Positions 24,401 through 35,890 of a stretch of 64,000 nt of DNA are shown piece after piece. Numbering within the stretch: position 1 is the stretch's first letter; each line of letters starts with the position of its first letter. This DNA comes from Bryopsis sp. KO-2023 (lineage: Eukaryota; Chlorophyta; Ulvophyceae; Bryopsidales; Bryopsidaceae): contig BSYQ01000001.1 in NCBI GenBank assembly GCA_030272585.1, forward strand, positions 6,696,001 through 6,760,000. Direction: 5' to 3'. The position numbers and the translations under genes were made by a program. The notes under the pieces are model-generated. The model did no database searches and was not told the origin of the DNA. It was given only the letters and a program-made list of their open reading frames with translations.

Positions 24401-26936
24401 ATCCATTCAGTGGCAGAACTTACTTGATCTCCCAAACTTCGCAGCTGTTCATAGCAACTGGAGTAGTGAGTCTTCTGCTGAAAGCTGGGCAAGAAGGTGC
24501 AAAAAGAGCTGAAAGACCCACCACCTGGGAGCGGCCCACATCATGCACACCACCAGAAGAGCTGGTGACCCTTGCATAGCCCGTCTCAATAACAAAAAAC
24601 GAATCCGCTGCGCCGCCCTACAAGAAAATCGAAAACAGCTCATGGATACGGAAACTAAGACTTGGCTGTGCAATCAACAGAGCGATGTTAAGCCAGATGC
24701 AAGCCCTGGGGGGAAGACAGTCAGCCTACCTCGACAAACAGAGAATCCCCAGGAGCAATCTTTTTTGGCATCATCTTGGAAGCGATTGCCTCCCGGACGT
24801 CATTACTCAGCTCCTTCAAGAAAGCAGCATTTCTAACAACAGGCTCCGCCTTGATATTCAGGATCTCATCGCGCGTTTCCTCTGGAATCTCAGACAAAAA
24901 GTCGGCAGCATCCCACCCACTCTCTTTCGACCACAATCCCAGGTAGAAGAGCTGGAATTGCACAAACCACACGCAGCATTTGCCAGTCAGACAACATTTC
25001 AGATCAAGAGACACATCTAAATTAGTGTTCAACAGATCACAGATAAATGTGTGGAGTAAGGTAGACCTTCATGCATTGACAGGGTTGTATCATTTCGGGA
25101 TCTAGGCAACACATCCAAAAAGTTGGACCAGCATCGTACACAGAATAATCGACTGGTCTGAAAAGAGCACGTCTGATTGAGAGAAGGGATATATCACACC
25201 TTGACTTTCATTCGGAGGCGATAGTTCAGCTTTCTGCTGTCCAGCCAAGCTGCCAAATTGCCCATTTTCCCTCTGAACTCAGCAGGAGTGGTGGACTCAT
25301 GAACTTGACTCAAAACGTTCCCAAAGAGGCCCGCAGTCAAGGAGAAAAAGAAGATGTACATATACTCAATCAACAGAACCATGACTTGCTCCACCCAACG
25401 GATGGGGGCAGGGTTTCCGAATCCAACGGTGGTCCATGTATCCATGGCCCAAAACACACTGTCCAGATACTTCCTCCACTGCGTGGCTTCGAGCAATGGA
25501 GTGTCGATATGGTAACCGTCGGCAACAGCTCCATCTCGCCCAGCAACCCAACTGTTTTCTTCACCCTCCCATCTGGCGAGCGTGAAGAGAGCACAGGCCA
25601 TGATGTTCATGCAGCCCAGAATGGTGTGCATCAAAATGCCACACAGGAGCGCCATGTTTGGGATGCGATCCCAGAGGGATGCGTTGGGGTAGTACCCCGA
25701 CAGCGACTTCATGTAGATCCAAATACTGAAACGAATCACATACAGGAGACGAAGTAGCCTTAAAATGCACAGGACCTGATCTCCTTGATCCCCTGTTTGC
25801 ACATACACACAGCACAAGCACTCGGTTCATCATTACCTTCTTTTGGAAGTATTTGGGCATTTGTTCCAGCCGGTTTGTCTAATCGACCACCTTGGCCGAT
25901 AAATAGACGGCCGATCAATCCCACTGAACATGAAAGCATCATTGGGCGCATCTACGAGGGACATGCATAAAGAGCATGCAAAAAATGAATGTATTGGGTG
26001 CAGGAGCTCACCGATTGTGTCGGAGGTGATGGCGATCTCGTAAATGAATGCAAGAACAGAGATGAGGTCGATAACAAAGGTACCTCCCACCAGGGGATTC
26101 AAATACCGCTTCATGATGTACTGCCGATCCATGACCACAGTCTCCCGGCCAGGACCAGCCACAACGACACCCGTGTTCATTTTGAAGGCAATATCCACGA
26201 GGTATATTGCACCGGCGAGCCAATTCCAAGCTCTGGCCCACCCTGCACCTTCACCCCCAGTGAGTGTGATATTCCTGACTTCATTGTCACCGTCACCAGC
26301 GATGCTGATGTCCTTGGCGGCGTTATCGCATACGAACCCGATCATGACGGGAAGGATGAATGGGAGGTAGATAAAATCGAAAATGAGCACCGCGTACGAC
26401 CACACCAGCGCGATGAGGCTGTGCGGGTGGAACATCCCCTTGGGCTACGGCCAGCGAAAGAAAGAACATTAACAACCTCACACACGAAAACACCCATAGC
26501 TGGAAATGAGCGTAAAAACATGGCGGTTCCAATGAAACATCATGCCGGATAGCGCTCCGCCGCCGCGTTTCCATAACAGGGTTGCGATCGCAGATCCAAT
26601 ACGCGGCGGCGAAAGTTAGTTGTTCTCACAAAGACATCAGAGGAAATGCGGACAAGACCGCTTTCGCAAATACGTTTTGAGACATTCGTTGTTTTACGAA
26701 TCAGGATGGACAGAGGCGCATGGCAGAGTTCTACAGCCGCCAGTCGTGGGCGCTTCGACACAGCGCCGCAGATCCACGAATTCCAGCAAAGTTAGAAGTT
26801 AGATCTCGGCACCAACCTGGGGACCCTTGTCTTCTTTCCATTGTAGTCTTTCGTAGACTGCCGTAGACACTTCTTGATACTGATTCGCGGCATATGGCTT
26901 TGTGCGTTCGAGGGTTGCACTCCCGAGCAGCCCCAT
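18434..26936 (-). CDS. Four-repeat cyclic-nucleotide-type potassium channel (CNGK-like)
   Basis: Twelve exons (26936-26817, 26444-26012, 25792-25200, 24951-24730, 24617-24424, 24243-24047, 23933-23803, 23660-23222, 23011-21836, 21692-21144, 21026-20608, 20461-18434) join in phase into 2166 residues; an in-frame TAG precedes the ATG. Four S1-S6 modules lie in one chain. Filters are TTVGFGNP (~305), LTNGNGEP (917), TTVGFGDP (1483) and TTVGYGDP (2051). The S4 of repeat III has Arg at every third position ([13 protein letters not shown]); repeat IV has only two. Repeats I-III carry a C-linker and CNBD; repeat IV stops in the C-linker. The layout and length match the CNGK channels of sea-urchin sperm (about 2.2 kilo-residues), which pass K+ and open with cGMP in the flagellar membrane. 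Only CNBD II keeps both the Glu and Arg expected in the phosphate cassette. Function here is inferred. Confidence 0.92.
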
Positions 26937-27396
26937 GTTTTCGACCCAACGGATGCTCTACAGTTCGCAGCAATTTAAAAGCCACTTGAGATGTGGTGTT
27001 TGACGTCGACAGCTGTGACCCGTGTCTCGTTCTGCCAGTTCTGTTTGGGCTGGACGGGCAGGACTGCCAACCTGGCTGAAAACCTAGCCACCGTCACAAT
27101 ACTATGTCGTGTGACCGCTGTGGGGGTCCTTTTGACAACTCTGGTTGTGCGGGGACAGCTAACTGTATCTACAGTTGGCCGCTCCGATACCACTATAGGA
27201 AATTCGCTGAATACGTTGTAAACAATCGCGTGGTTAATGACACCATTAACGTTGTTCTACACCCCTTTTGCATGGTTGTTTTTCATCGTTGTGGAGTGCA
27301 CATTTAACAATGATGGTTTTTTTAGCACCCACATCCAGCCGGCGAATCACGCAGAAGGCCCGGTTAGCATGGTTGACGTCTTTTCGAAATGACATG
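26937..27396. other. Channel upstream region with an inverted satellite fragment
   Basis: This stretch separates the channel start codon from the 57-bp satellite array. At about 27270-27305 lies the reverse complement of part of the satellite unit (GTTGTGGAGTGCACAT), so the array edge is inverted. No gene is seen; the channel promoter should be in this interval. Confidence 0.45.
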
Positions 27397-27822
27397 GCTG
27401 AGTGCTTCATTTGCAACGATGCAGTTTACAACGTAGACAGGCCTCTGAGCACGGAAGAATGTGCACTCCACAACGATGCAGTTTACAACGTAATCAGGCC
27501 TCTGAGCACGGAAGAATGTGCACTCCACAACGATGCATGTTACAACGCGGATAGGCCTCTGAGCACGGAAGAATGTGCACTCCACAACGATGCATGTTAC
27601 AACGCGGACAGGCCTCTGAGCACGGAAGAATGTGCACTCCACAACGATGCATGGTACAACGCGAACAGGCCTCTGAGCACGGAAGAATGTGCACTCCACA
27701 ACGATACATGTTACAACGTAGACAGGCCTCTGAGCACGGAAGAATGTGCACTCCACAACGATGCATGTTACAACGCGGACAGGCCTTTGAACACGGAAGA
27801 ATGTGCACTCCACAACGATGCA
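27397..27822. repeat. 57-bp satellite array, left part
   Basis: About seven tandem units with core GAGCACGGAAGAATGTGCAC, spaced 57 bp apart (27443, 27500, 27557 and so on). Because 57 is a multiple of three, long frames stay open on both strands (units read PLSTEECALHNDACYNADR), but this follows from the period and does not indicate a gene. The array is cut by element 1 at 27822/27823 and resumes at 50138. Confidence 0.9.
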
Positions 27823-28069
27823 TGTTATGACGTCACACGCGTGTGTCACGGTGTGTCGCCACGTGTACATGTGTGTCGCCACGTGTGTCACCTGTCGTGA
27901 CACATTTGCATCTGTCCCCACACGGTGGTAGCAGGGTCCAATCACCAAGTATGGTGATTGCTACCATGTGTACTAGCAACGTCCATAAAAGGCGTTGGTA
28001 CACTCTTTCTGGAGTTCTCGAATTCTAGAGAAAGACTTTCACTGCCACTGAAAGTCAAGCAGCATAACA
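27823..28069 (+). repeat. 5' LTR of element 1
   Basis: 247 bp, bounded by TG and CA. It contains CACGTGT-type repeats near its start and a TATA-like stretch (CCATAAAAGG) at about 27991. By eye it is identical to the right LTR. Confidence 0.93.
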
Positions 28070-28071
28070 TT

Positions 28072-28089
28072 TGGTTTCGGAGCGAAAGG
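28072..28089 (+). promoter_or_regulatory. Primer-binding site of element 1
   Basis: TGGTTTCGGAGCGAAAGG lies two bases after the 5' LTR, where a tRNA 3' end primes minus-strand DNA synthesis. The first 12 bases are shared with elements 2 and 3. They resemble, but differ at two positions from, the plant initiator-Met site TGGTATCAGAGC. Confidence 0.8.
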
Positions 28090-29140
28090 AAAGGAGGGAG
28101 CGCTTCTTGTCGAGTAAGGAAACGCCCTTGGCGAAGGTGTACGCTTTGGGGCAAAGGTGACTTACTCTTACCTTTGAGATTTTTGTTTTTCTTTGGGATC
28201 GTTTGGTGGTGAGCGGTCGTCCGCCACGGTATGCTTGAAAGAAGGTCATAGAGGACCTTAAAAAAGTGTTTCGAGTTGGTTGTGAGTGGTCGCCCGTGTC
28301 GGCCAAGTTGAGGAAGGGTCTTACAGGGCCTTTGGAATTTCTTGATTTGTTTGTGGGAGGTCGTCCGGTTCGGTTGACGTGAAAAGAGGTCGTAAGGAAC
28401 CTAAGGGTAGTGGTATAGAGTCGTTTAGAAGCTAGCCCGTGTCGGAAAAGGTTTCTGTAGGGTCGCTTGACGTTTGTAGCTTTAGATCCCTTTTTCAGAA
28501 AGTGTGAGAGTGGAGATCTCGACTTTCTTTGGGGTTTCGACCACTTCTTGCGAGGTCGCCAGCACTCTGGACGTGCTTTGTTAAAGCTAGTCGACTTAGC
28601 TCGACGTTTTTCCAGAGGGTGGTTGGGTGGCTCGGTAGTTGGGTCGAAAAAGGCTACAGGGGTCGTCAGTTTTGCCAGGAATGACAAATTCGAACTGTAG
28701 AGTGTGAGAAGCGACATTCTCCACGTGACATTTGTTACACTGCGAGCGTTACAGTACTTACCTAAAGTGGTCGTCGTTTTGGCGAGGTGACAGTCGTTTT
28801 TCGTCGACTGTGGTACTGGCGCCAAACGCGACTTCGTTTTGGTGCGACTATCGGTTTTCTTTTGTCGGCGGTGTGCCTTCTTGGCAACTGCAGGGGCGCG
28901 ATTGGGCTCTTATTTTGGTGAGAGTACCTTGAAATCGTTAACCTCCACGTCGTTTTAAGTTCGCCTGTGGCTTTCGCGCGACGCCAGTCGTGGCAAAAGT
29001 CGACAGAGTGTGTGACAGAACAGGTCGTTTCAAGTTCGACTGTGGTTTGTGCGCGACGTCAGTCATGGCAAACGTCGAACAGTGTGACATTGAACGCACT
29101 TACAGTGTAATTCGAATTTTTCTGGTAGGAGTCTTTGGCC
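28090..29140 (+). other. Long 5' leader of element 1 with internal duplications
   Basis: About 1 kb of non-coding leader before gag. Two diverged copies of a unit of roughly 85 bp (sharing AAGTTCG, CTGTGG, GCGCGACG and GTCATGGCAAA-like stretches) lie at about 28950-29095. Related GTCGTCCG-type repeats occur at 28200-28400. It may hold packaging or translation signals; this is inference. Confidence 0.5.
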
Positions 29141-30348
29141 ATGGATGGTAATGACAAGAGTAGTCATACCAGTGAAAAGGAGGCAGAGGTGGAACCCCCT
29201 CCTAAGACCAAGGATTTAGAAGAAAGGCTTACAGAAATGGAAGGGCTGTTGGCAGATTTGGTAATGAAATTACCTGACCCTGAAAGTTCCAAAGATAAGG
29301 ATAAAATGGACGAGGATGAGTCGATAGACATTGGGAAATCTGGAAATGATGGTGGGCCGCGTGGTATGACATCTCAAGTAGCTAAGCCAGAAAAATATGA
29401 TGGAAAGATACCCTGGAAAGAATTCCAGAGTAGTCTTACTGTCTACTTTGTGGCAGCTGGTATCAACCAAGAACGATGGGGAAAGGTTGCTCCCACGTTT
29501 TTCGGTAGAGCTGCACAAAAACATTTGGCGGCTAGAGTGTCATCAGAGTCCTTGGAAAAAGGTGAAGTTTCTTGGAAACAAATCTGTGAGACGATGAGTG
29601 ACGGTAGTTTCGGGGAAATGGCATCGGATTATGCCATTACAAAGAAACTCATTTCATGTCGTGATCACCTTGAGCGCAAAGTGAATACGAATGAATTCGT
29701 CCGATTCGTAGATGATTTGTTTAAACTTCGTCGTATTCCGATGGATGAAGCGAGTAAATGCTTCTTTTTACTCCATAATTTGCATCCGGCATTGAAGTCG
29801 TCGGTCGAGACAGATGTTCATGGGAAACCTTGGACGATCTACAACGATCTTCGAAATCATGTCCTTGCAAAAGGAGTAACCCATGATGAGCGGATCCCTG
29901 TGATTAAGAATAAATCCGGGAATGTTCATGGTCGTGGGGAAGACTTGTATGGATACAAGACTTCAAAGAAAGCAAAGACTAGATCATCATTTACCAGTGG
30001 GCAACCGAACCCGAACGCTAGTAAGAAAGCGAAGGGTACGGTTCGCGGCACAAAGCTTTCCCCGGAGGAGCGTGCAAGAAGGATAGCACAAAAGCTTTGC
30101 TTCACTTGTGGTGCTCCATGGGATGTGTCACACAAGTGTGGTGGGACAGGCAAGGTGAGCGATTTGGCGATCAATGTCTTATCTCCTATCGAGAGTCATG
30201 TGCATATTGATGAGGTAGTGGAACCCTCAAATGCAATGATCGATGAGGAAATGAAAATTCATGCTTCTACTGACGAAAAGAAATTTTCGTGCAGAAATGA
30301 AAAGAAGGTGAATGATCAGATGGATCATGGTGTTCATCGCAAGATGAT
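29141..30348 (+). CDS. Element 1 gag-pol, 5' part (Gag), cut by element 2
   Basis: Codes for an acidic N-terminus, a Gag capsid-like region (KYDGKIPWKEF onward) and a zinc knuckle CFTCGAPWDVSHKC of the C-x2-C-x7-H-x-C type found in chromoviruses. The frame is cut inside the 5-bp duplication ATGAT at 30344-30348. It resumes without a shift at 45538, so before the insertion gag and pol were one polyprotein of about 1715 residues. ATG 29141 is the first in-frame methionine codon. As it stands the gene is interrupted by 15.2 kb. Confidence 0.9.
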
Positions 30349-30584
30349 TGTTACAAAAACCTCCCAGAACCCTCCCTCGAAGCCTCCTTAACCCATCAAA
30401 CCCCCACTCATTGATGGGACCCTTGACTAATGTCATTAGGGCGAGGCACCAGGGTTCTTGAGCTATAGGATCTCCTATTGGGATCCTATGGACCTTAAGC
30501 TCTGACTAGGCTATCACTAGTGCCCGTAGCTAGTCTGTAGCTCTAGCTAGTGCTTACTAGACATCTCGGTGATCACTTGTAACA
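30349..30584 (-). repeat. 3' LTR of element 2
   Basis: 236 bp, apparently identical to the copy at 45297-45532. It contains a short palindrome AGGATCTCCTATTGGGATCCT near 30468. Confidence 0.93.
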
Positions 30585-30730
30585 GTGCCCCCTCCTTAGA
30601 TGTGAAGCCGCCTCGGGTTCACTAGGAATCAAATGCATGATAGGCATCATACAAATGATAGTGTCTAGTAGTTACACTATTTTAAGAGAGGAGATCATCA
30701 TCATCCAGTGGCCAACTGTGATATGATGTC

Positions 30731-33700
30731 TCAAACCTTCGCTTGTGATCTCCTTCGGATCGTGCGAGGTGGTACAATCGATTGTGCTTGAGATTGGTGA
30801 AACTCGTCAACCAATTCTCGCGCGTGCACGACATTCTGTTCCGGTTCCCATGAGTTGTGCTCATGACCGTATCCAACCCATTTCACTAGGAATTCTGTGT
30901 AGCATTTCTTGCCCCTACGTCGCTCTCTGCGATCAAGAATGCGCTCAACCTCCCATTCCAAGTCACCTTCAATCTCGATAGGTGGCGGGGGTTGCACAGT
31001 TCCTTTAGCCCAATATGGCTTCAAGAGTGAAGCATGGAACACCGGATGTATGGGCAAAGTATCGGGAAGCTTTATTTTGAAAGCAACCTCATTTATTTGA
31101 CGCTCGATAGGGAAAGGTCCTACCCATTTCGGCGTTAATTTCCGCGATCCTGGATGCTTTAACCTTAAGTTCCTTGCATCAAGGAGAACAAGGTCTCCAA
31201 CCTTGATCTCTACAGGAGCCCGGTGACGATCAGCTTGAGCTTTATAGCGTTGCTGAGCCGCCTGAAGGCGTTTCTTTGCCTCAACAATCCCTTCTCGGAT
31301 TTCACTCGTCATTTTCTGAACTTCTGGTACAGCGACCTGCTTTGGTCCTTTTCTAGGGATCTGAGCAGTCAATGCTGTCCATGGATCTTTTCCATAGTTC
31401 AGGAAGAAGGGTGTTTCTCCAGTTGCTTCTGATCTTGAGTTATTTATTGCAAACTCAACAACCGGTAATAAATCAGCCCAATTTCTTTGGGAAGGCCCCA
31501 CAAAGTGGCGAAGAGTATCTTGCATCACTTTGTTCATCGCTTCGGTTTGCCCATCTGTTTCTGGATGATAAGCCGAAGAAAGGGCTTGACTGATTTCCCA
31601 TTTATCACACAACTCCCTAAAGAAGTGTGAGACAAATCTTGGATCTCTATCTGTGACCAATTTCTTTGGCATGCCATGAGCTTTGAAAACATGGTTCACA
31701 AAGAGATTTGCTGCTTCAGCTGCACCACAATCCGTTCGAGTTGCAGCGAGATGTACCATTTTGGTTAACATGTCCACAAAGACAAGGATTGCATCATAAC
31801 CTGCTCCACTAGATGGTGGGAGGTGAGTGACAAAATCCATCGAAACATTTTCCCATTGTGCATTCGGAATAGACAAGGGTTTTAGGGGACCTTGAGGCTT
31901 TCTTCGCCTACCCTTGTGCCTTTGGCATGAATCACATCCTTGCACATATGATCTGATATGGTCCTCCATCTGAGGCCACCAGAAATGTCTCTTGATTTGC
32001 CGTAAAGTCTTAGCCACACCAAAGTGTCCACTATAGACTGTACTATGGCAATCATGGATTATATCCTGTCTCAATGTTCCAAAATTTGGTACAGCCAGCA
32101 CATTACCATTCCACCAGTAACCATCTTGATATTGTAACACCTGGGCAGCTTCCAGTGTGTCATACCAAGGGTCCTTAGTGTACCCTTCAGTCAACCTATC
32201 CATCAACTGGGTATAATAACCCTGAGGCGGAGATGGGTCCACAGAGTCCCGCCGGCTAGAAACCAAGCCACGTGATCTCCCGGTCTCGCATAATACTCCA
32301 ATAGATGGTGAGCAAGACGGTATCCGCGACAAGGGATCAGCCACGTTTACCCGTCCCGGTCTATACTCCCATTCAAATTGGAATTCATGGAGTAATGCTA
32401 ACCAGCGAACCTGCCGTCGATTCAAGGTCGATTGGGAATGGAAAAATGTGTTTGGACTATGGTCTGTGATTACTTTGAATTTGCTATCAGCCAAGTAGCA
32501 TCTCCATAGTTGAAGTGCATAAACTGTAGCATACATTTCTTGATCACTTGTAGACCAATTCAGTTGTGGGCCGGCAAGCTTTCTACTCTCATATGCAATG
32601 GGATGTCCCTCTTGAAGGAGAACTGCCCCTATTGCATTGTTAGAAGCATCCGTAATTACTTCAAAGGGTTTGGTAAAATCCGGCATAGCCAAGCAAGGTG
32701 CTTCTGTTAATGCCTTCTTCACCCCCTCAAAAGCGGCCTCACAAGCTGGAGTCCAATCCCATGTCTGTTGCTTTTTAAGCAAATCAGTGAGAGGTGATGC
32801 CAAAGAAGAATAACCCTGGACGAACTTACGAAAATAATTGGCAAGCCCGAGGAACGATCTCAAATCGTGTACCCCTTGTGGACGAGGCCATTCTCGTACT
32901 TTATTCGTTTTTCGAGGGTCTACAGAGATACCTTTGCGACCTACAATGAAGCCAAGGTAATGTAACTCTGTTTTGTTAAAGTCACATTTGGACTTCTTAA
33001 GGAACAATTTATGTTCTCTTAATCTTTGCATCACGGCTCGTACATGGGCCACATGTTCCTCTGGTGTTTTTGAGTAAATCAAAATGTCATCAAGGTAAAT
33101 CAAGACATATTTGCCTATCATGCCTTGAAACACATGATTCATCAGTGTTTGAAACACTGCCGGAGCGTTCGTTAATCCCATTGGGAGAACCCGGTACTCA
33201 AATAATCCAAAAGGCGTTTTAAAGGCGGTTTTGGGGATGTCTTCCTCTTTGACTCTCATTTGCCAATAACCGGCTCTGAGGTCAAGAGATGTGAAGCATC
33301 TCGCGCCTTGTAACTGATCAAGAAGGTCATCAATCCGCGGGATCGGGAACTGATTCTTGATAGTTACTTTATTTAAACCCCTATAGTCAATGCACATCCG
33401 GAAACCTCCATCCTTTTTAGGAACAAAGAGGACCGGAGCGCCCCATGGACTAGCACTCGGCTGAATTAATTTTTTGGATAAGAGTTCGGACAACTGGTCC
33501 TCTATCTCTTTCCTTTCAGCAGGGGTGTATCTAAATAAGGGTCTATTGACCGGACGCGTTCCCTCGACCAAAGGGATATCCGCTGCCACTGCCCTTTCAG
33601 GAGGATATTCCGCCAAACCAGAAATAAACAAATCATCAAAGTCCTTCAACAGAGCTTCCATTTGCTCCTCTGGAACTTTGTCTGATTCACTCGTTTCATC

Positions 33701-34385
33701 CGCCAATTTCAGATGGGATGATATCTCTTCCATCTCACGAACTACCAACAAAATAGGTTTTATTGAAGTATCTTTCAACTTCCTTTTCACCTGTGGTATC
33801 GAGAGTAGAGATGCAACCTGTTTTTGGGGAATATCTTTACCCGTAGCTTTGGGTAATAATCCCTGACGAAGCAATATTCGTTGATGGGATGAAGTCGTTA
33901 AAGCGCACTTCTTTTCAAAGAAGTCTAAAACCGCTTTACGCTTCTGCAACCACGTATCACCAAGTATAATATCAAACCGATCTAGAAGATCCAACACCAA
34001 ACAATCAAGCTTCTCTCGATAGCCTTGAATTTTCAGTGTGATCTTTGTCTCTCCCATTATATCAATATTATCCCCATTTGCCAACTCAGCCTGTGATCCA
34101 ACGGTAGCTCGATAAGCTATCTCATTTTGTTCACAAAACTGTTTGGACAGGAAGGCTAATCCTTTAGCTCCTGAATCCAAAAGACAATGGGCTGGGATTC
34201 CACTCAAGAGGCCCTCAAAATGCATTGCAAGCTTATCTTGCATGAGAAGCTCTGTTGCTTCCTCTGGCATTTTGGGTACGGGTGGATCATAGAACACATT
34301 CACGGGCCAAGGAATGCTAGGAAGTCTTTTCCGACTTTTCCCCTTTTTGGCTGTGAATAAAACTGTTCCCTTCTTGTATTGTGCA
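30731..34385 (-). CDS. Element 2 gag-pol, 3' part: protease, reverse transcriptase, RNase H, integrase, chromodomain
   Basis: Read on the minus strand from the element 3 junction. The protease has the active-site motif LLDSGAK. Reverse transcriptase has IDYRGLNK, LPMGLTNAPAVFQ and the catalytic YLDD. RNase H has ITDASNNAIGAVLLQ. Integrase has an HHCC finger (CHSTVYSGHF, CDSCQRH) and D-D-E residues (SMDFVTHL, VTDRDPRF, HPETDGQTEAMN). A GPY/F-like module (KWVGPFPIE) and a C-terminal chromodomain (EVERILDRR, FLVKWVGYGHEHNSWEP) follow. No stop or frameshift was seen up to 30731. The chromodomain class is known to target heterochromatin marks, which would fit nesting in repeats. Confidence 0.95.
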
Positions 34386-34390
34386 ATCAA

Positions 34391-35009
34391 TGAAACGAGG
34401 CTACTTTTTTCAAGGTCCCCTCGCCCTCCTAGAGGAGGACGAGTGCCTTCCTCAAGCGTCTCGTTAGATAGAACTTCCTTACAAGAATAAAGTTATAAAG
34501 AAGATACAACGACCTTTTCCTTCCACACTCTTATACCCTAGCGCCACAGCGCATCAAACCCTTGTTCCTGTCGACGTGTCACTATTCACTAGGAATTCAC
34601 ACATCTCCTTGCCACCTCAACTGTGAACGTGCCCCTATTCCACGAGAACTCACACGTCCAATTGACAACTCGACTTTGATGGCTGCCACATCATCATCCA
34701 TCAAACTCCATCGAGCTTGGTTGTAGTCGTGACTCCAAGGGTGTCGCACTATTGCACCTCTGCACCTCTGCACCTCTGCACCTCTGCACCTCTGCACCTC
34801 TGCACCTCTACACCACTGCACCGCTGCACTGCTGCACGCTGCATCCACCGCTGCACGCTGCACCGCTGCACGCTGCACTCCTACACGCCGCACTCTCGCA
34901 CGCTGCTCCTACACGTTGCACTCTTGCAACCTTCCCTTTTTCAGCTGCAGGAAGCGTGGCAACTACTCTTGTAGTTCCAGCTCGAGTGCTGCGATAACCA
35001 ACCGTTACA
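34391..35009 (-). repeat. 3' LTR of element 3
   Basis: 619 bp. It contains an 8-bp minisatellite (TGCACCTC, about seven copies at 34754-34809) followed by TGCACGC-type repeats. The same array with the same copy number is in the other LTR. Confidence 0.92.
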
Positions 35010-35555
35010 TTCCTCCCCACCAGGTTGGCAGTAAGTTCCAACACTGCCGTGGAGAGTATGTCTCAAATAAAACCCGTTGCATAAAGTATCACAATCCATA
35101 AGGCATCTCACAATCCAAATCAGAATATCTTTCAGTGTCCAAACACGAAAAGAGTACGAGACTGGCATAATATTTTCTTTCGCTTTGTCCATAAAATCGA
35201 GAAAATCATCTCTTTACTTCAAACTGAAAATGAAAATGAAAAACATCTGGCTGAAAAGAAAATCCTTTAACATTCAGAAAATCATCTTGTATCACTCCAA
35301 AAATATACTTCTGTCCATCAAGTATTCCACCAATGTTTTCCTTTGCTCATATATATCTTTTCTCAAACCAGGTGAAAGGACAACTAATCATGCTCTTTCT
35401 TTGAACCATTCATTCACCTCCAAGTCACTGAATAATCTTTTGAAAAATCAGCATTCTTTTTTTATTTTATTTCTTTCAAATCTCTCTTCCGCACACTGAA
35501 ATATCCTTTCTCTGCTCTTGAGTTTCCAGAGCTCCTCTTCTTGCAATATTTGGAT

Positions 35556-35593
35556 TGCTGCTGCTGCTGCTGCTGCTGCTGCCGCTGCTGCCT
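35556..35593. repeat. CTG trinucleotide microsatellite in element 3
   Basis: About 12 CTG units with one CCG interruption. It reads CAG on the sense strand of element 3. Confidence 0.9.
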
Positions 35594-35739
35594 GATTTGT
35601 CTCCACTAGAGACTCTCCAGTTTGTCACATTCCAGCTTCACTTAATTCCTTAGCTTCTGATCTCTTGATTCGACAGCGCATAAGCTTTTATGGAGTCCCG
35701 CTGTTTGCTTTCCCGAACTGCAAGTTTCTTCACCTCGAT

Positions 35740-35890
35740 TGCACTCCAGAATTTCTGCAATGCAGTCTCCATCATCAAGCTTTCTCCAGAATTTCTGCAC
35801 TTCCAATCTCCAAAATTTTTGCATTTCCAGAATCCAGAATTCTTGCACTTCAATACTCCAGAATTTCTGCACTTCCATCGCACTCCAGAA
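35740..35890 (-). repeat. About 24-bp tandem repeat in element 3
   Basis: Imperfect repeats of CCAGAATTTCTGC with short spacers. On the element's sense strand they read as a periodic peptide (KFWSIEVQ, EFWILEMQ, KFWRLEVQ) in a frame of about 90 codons. I treat it as a repeat, because the frame is short and a 24-bp period keeps any frame open. Confidence 0.6.

Noticed and set aside
27268..27900. Open frames of about 200 codons on both strands across the satellite
   Set aside because: The 57-bp period is 19 codons, so any stop-free unit stays open on both strands; both frames are equally good and there is no gene context.
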